NCBI GenBank assembly: GCA_002404055.1
Contig: DHIZ01000414.1
Location: forward strand, 1 to 6,437
From: Chloroflexi bacterium UBA4733
Lineage (GTDB): Bacteria; Chloroflexota; UBA4733
Direction: 5' to 3'
Length of the DNA: 6,437 nucleotides
Part shown: piece after piece, positions 5,778-6,437 of the stretch
How the letters are laid out: each line of letters opens with the position of its first letter
How positions within the stretch are numbered: position 1 is the first letter of the stretch
The notes under the pieces: model-generated
The model's input: only the letters and a program-made list of their open reading frames with translations
What the model was told of the DNA's origin: nothing
Database searches by the model: none
Made by a program: the position numbers and the translations under genes

Positions 5778-5861
5778 CGTCTGGAACGTCACCGGGAGAT
5801 GCTTCACGCCGTAGACGATCGTGCCGGCCATCGGCGCTAACGGTTCGTCATCAACTCTGCA
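5766..5861 (-). pseudogene. Coding-like 3' remnant between convergent genes
   Basis: On the minus strand a 31-codon frame closed upstream by a TGA (5864-5862) reads 'DDEPLAPMAGTIVYGVKHL' then PVTFQTSGR and a TAG at 5768-5766. The codon choice is coding-like (GCC GGC ACG ATC GTC TAC GGC GTG AAG). An ending of the 'G-x-x-x-LPV-x-F' kind is common at the C-terminus of bacterial cytochromes P450, so it may be the last stub of such a gene. It overlaps the oxidoreductase stop by 12 bases. The stub is too short for a firm family call, and chance is a real alternative. Confidence 0.2.
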
Positions 5862-5868
5862 TCAATAT

Positions 5869-6437
5869 TCAGCCTTCCGCCGTTGCTGTCTCTCGCGCAT
5901 CCATGTCCGCTTGGGGCCGAAATAGCCCGCACGCCGCCGCAGTCAGTTCGTAGGATCGTCGCCGGTCGGCAAAAGCGAAGCAGTTCGTGGCGATAAAGAG
6001 GTCGTTGGTTCCGTAACGTTCGGCGGCCGCCAGCAAGGCCGCGTGGACTATCTCAGGATCGCCCTCGATATAGTGCTTCGTGAAGCGCTCCACCATGGCG
6101 CGATCCTCCGGGTTGGTCAACTGGGCAGCAGCATCCTCCGGGGAAAGGAGCGGCTGGCGGGGATAACCGCTGCGGATGCGGGCGACCAGTAGCCGCATGC
6201 TGCCGGCAATGTATTGCGCGCGTTCCGCCGTCTCGGCGCAGACCACGTGGACGGCCACGCTGCACCGGGGTTCCGGCAGATCGACCGAAGGTTGGAACTG
6301 GCGCCGGTACAGGTCGGTAATCTGCGGTCCGTAGTCTCCGGCCGTGCCGAAGAAGTCGGCGAAGGCGAAAGGCAGCCCCATGCTGGCGGCCAGCCGGGCG
6401 CTGTAGTCGCTCGATCCCAGCAACCAGACCTCCGGCA
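5869..6437 (-). CDS. Luciferase-like flavin-dependent oxidoreductase, 5' end outside window
   Basis: This is the C-terminal ~190 residues of an LLM-class (bacterial luciferase-like) monooxygenase, a TIM-barrel enzyme using reduced flavin. The frame is open to the window edge: codons before the TTG at 6423 read P-E-V-W, joining LLGSSDYSARLAASMGLPFA. 'P-x-V-W-L-L-G-S-S-x-Y-S-A-x-L-A-A' is typical of the MsnO8-type subgroup just past the middle of the protein. Further family features are FAFADFF, 'LYRRQFQPS', and the strand 'CSVAVHVVCAETAERAQYIA'. A typical family member has 330-360 residues, so about 150 N-terminal residues lie beyond 6437. The start codon is not in the window; the TTG at 6423 is not a real start. 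The gene converges on the Gfo/Idh/MocA gene. The substrate cannot be told. Confidence 0.85.
   Translation of the reverse strand, partial: PEVWLLGSSDYSARLAASMGLPFAFADFFGTAGDYGPQITDLYRRQFQPSVDLPEPRCSVAVHVVCAETAERAQYIAGSMRLLVARIRSGYPRQPLLSPEDAAAQLTNPEDRAMVERFTKHYIEGDPEIVHAALLAAAERYGTNDLFIATNCFAFADRRRSYELTAAACGLFRPQADMDARETATAEG

Noticed and set aside
5775..5791. Inverted repeat TGACGT-CTGGA-ACGTCA as a terminator
   Set aside because: The stem is only six base pairs, overlaps the stop codon and is not followed by a T-run on either strand, so an intrinsic terminator is not supported.
1..6437. CRISPR arrays, tRNA or rRNA genes
   Set aside because: I saw no regularly spaced direct repeats, no cloverleaf with a T-arm motif and no rRNA-like sequence on either strand.

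Overview
The window looks like an accessory stretch of a high-GC bacterial chromosome. The best guess is a Chloroflexi-type or similar high-GC soil or thermal lineage; this is inference from protein style and GC content, not from any marker gene. Two ordinary metabolic genes sit at the right end. The left two thirds is a patchwork of a defence-like operon, toxin-antitoxin pieces and broken mobile-element pieces.

Left edge (1-875): a small minus-strand gene (106-324) for a Sm-like beta-barrel-type protein, then a gene-poor stretch holding a very GC-rich patch. On the minus strand that patch (497-742) encodes a basic peptide resembling a transposase tail.

Centre (876-4037, all minus strand): a compact gene set. 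A short ribbon-helix-helix (VapB-like) antitoxin gene (4037-3813) is followed not by its usual PIN toxin but by a large DNA methyltransferase gene (best start 3733, stop 1385). The methyltransferase stop overlaps the start of a HEPN-like gene (1388-876) in an ATGA junction. The last ~90 residues of the methyltransferase look like a degenerate MNT nucleotidyltransferase, the usual partner of HEPN toxins. I therefore read the pair as a possible methyltransferase-MNT/HEPN defence or addiction module. This is the most interesting item in the window.

Right of centre (about 4105-4568): a decayed IS3-type element, with an OrfA N-terminal fragment and one candidate terminal end at 4437. It abuts the C-terminal third of a HigA-type antitoxin gene on the plus strand, which appears to have been cut at the element's end.

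Right end (4623-6437): an intact Gfo/Idh/MocA-family oxidoreductase on the plus strand with a clear Shine-Dalgarno site and an extended -10 promoter candidate. It converges on the 3' part of a luciferase-like flavin-dependent oxidoreductase gene on the minus strand that runs off the window. A short coding-like remnant lies between them.

All family assignments were made by eye from the protein sequences; no searches were run.
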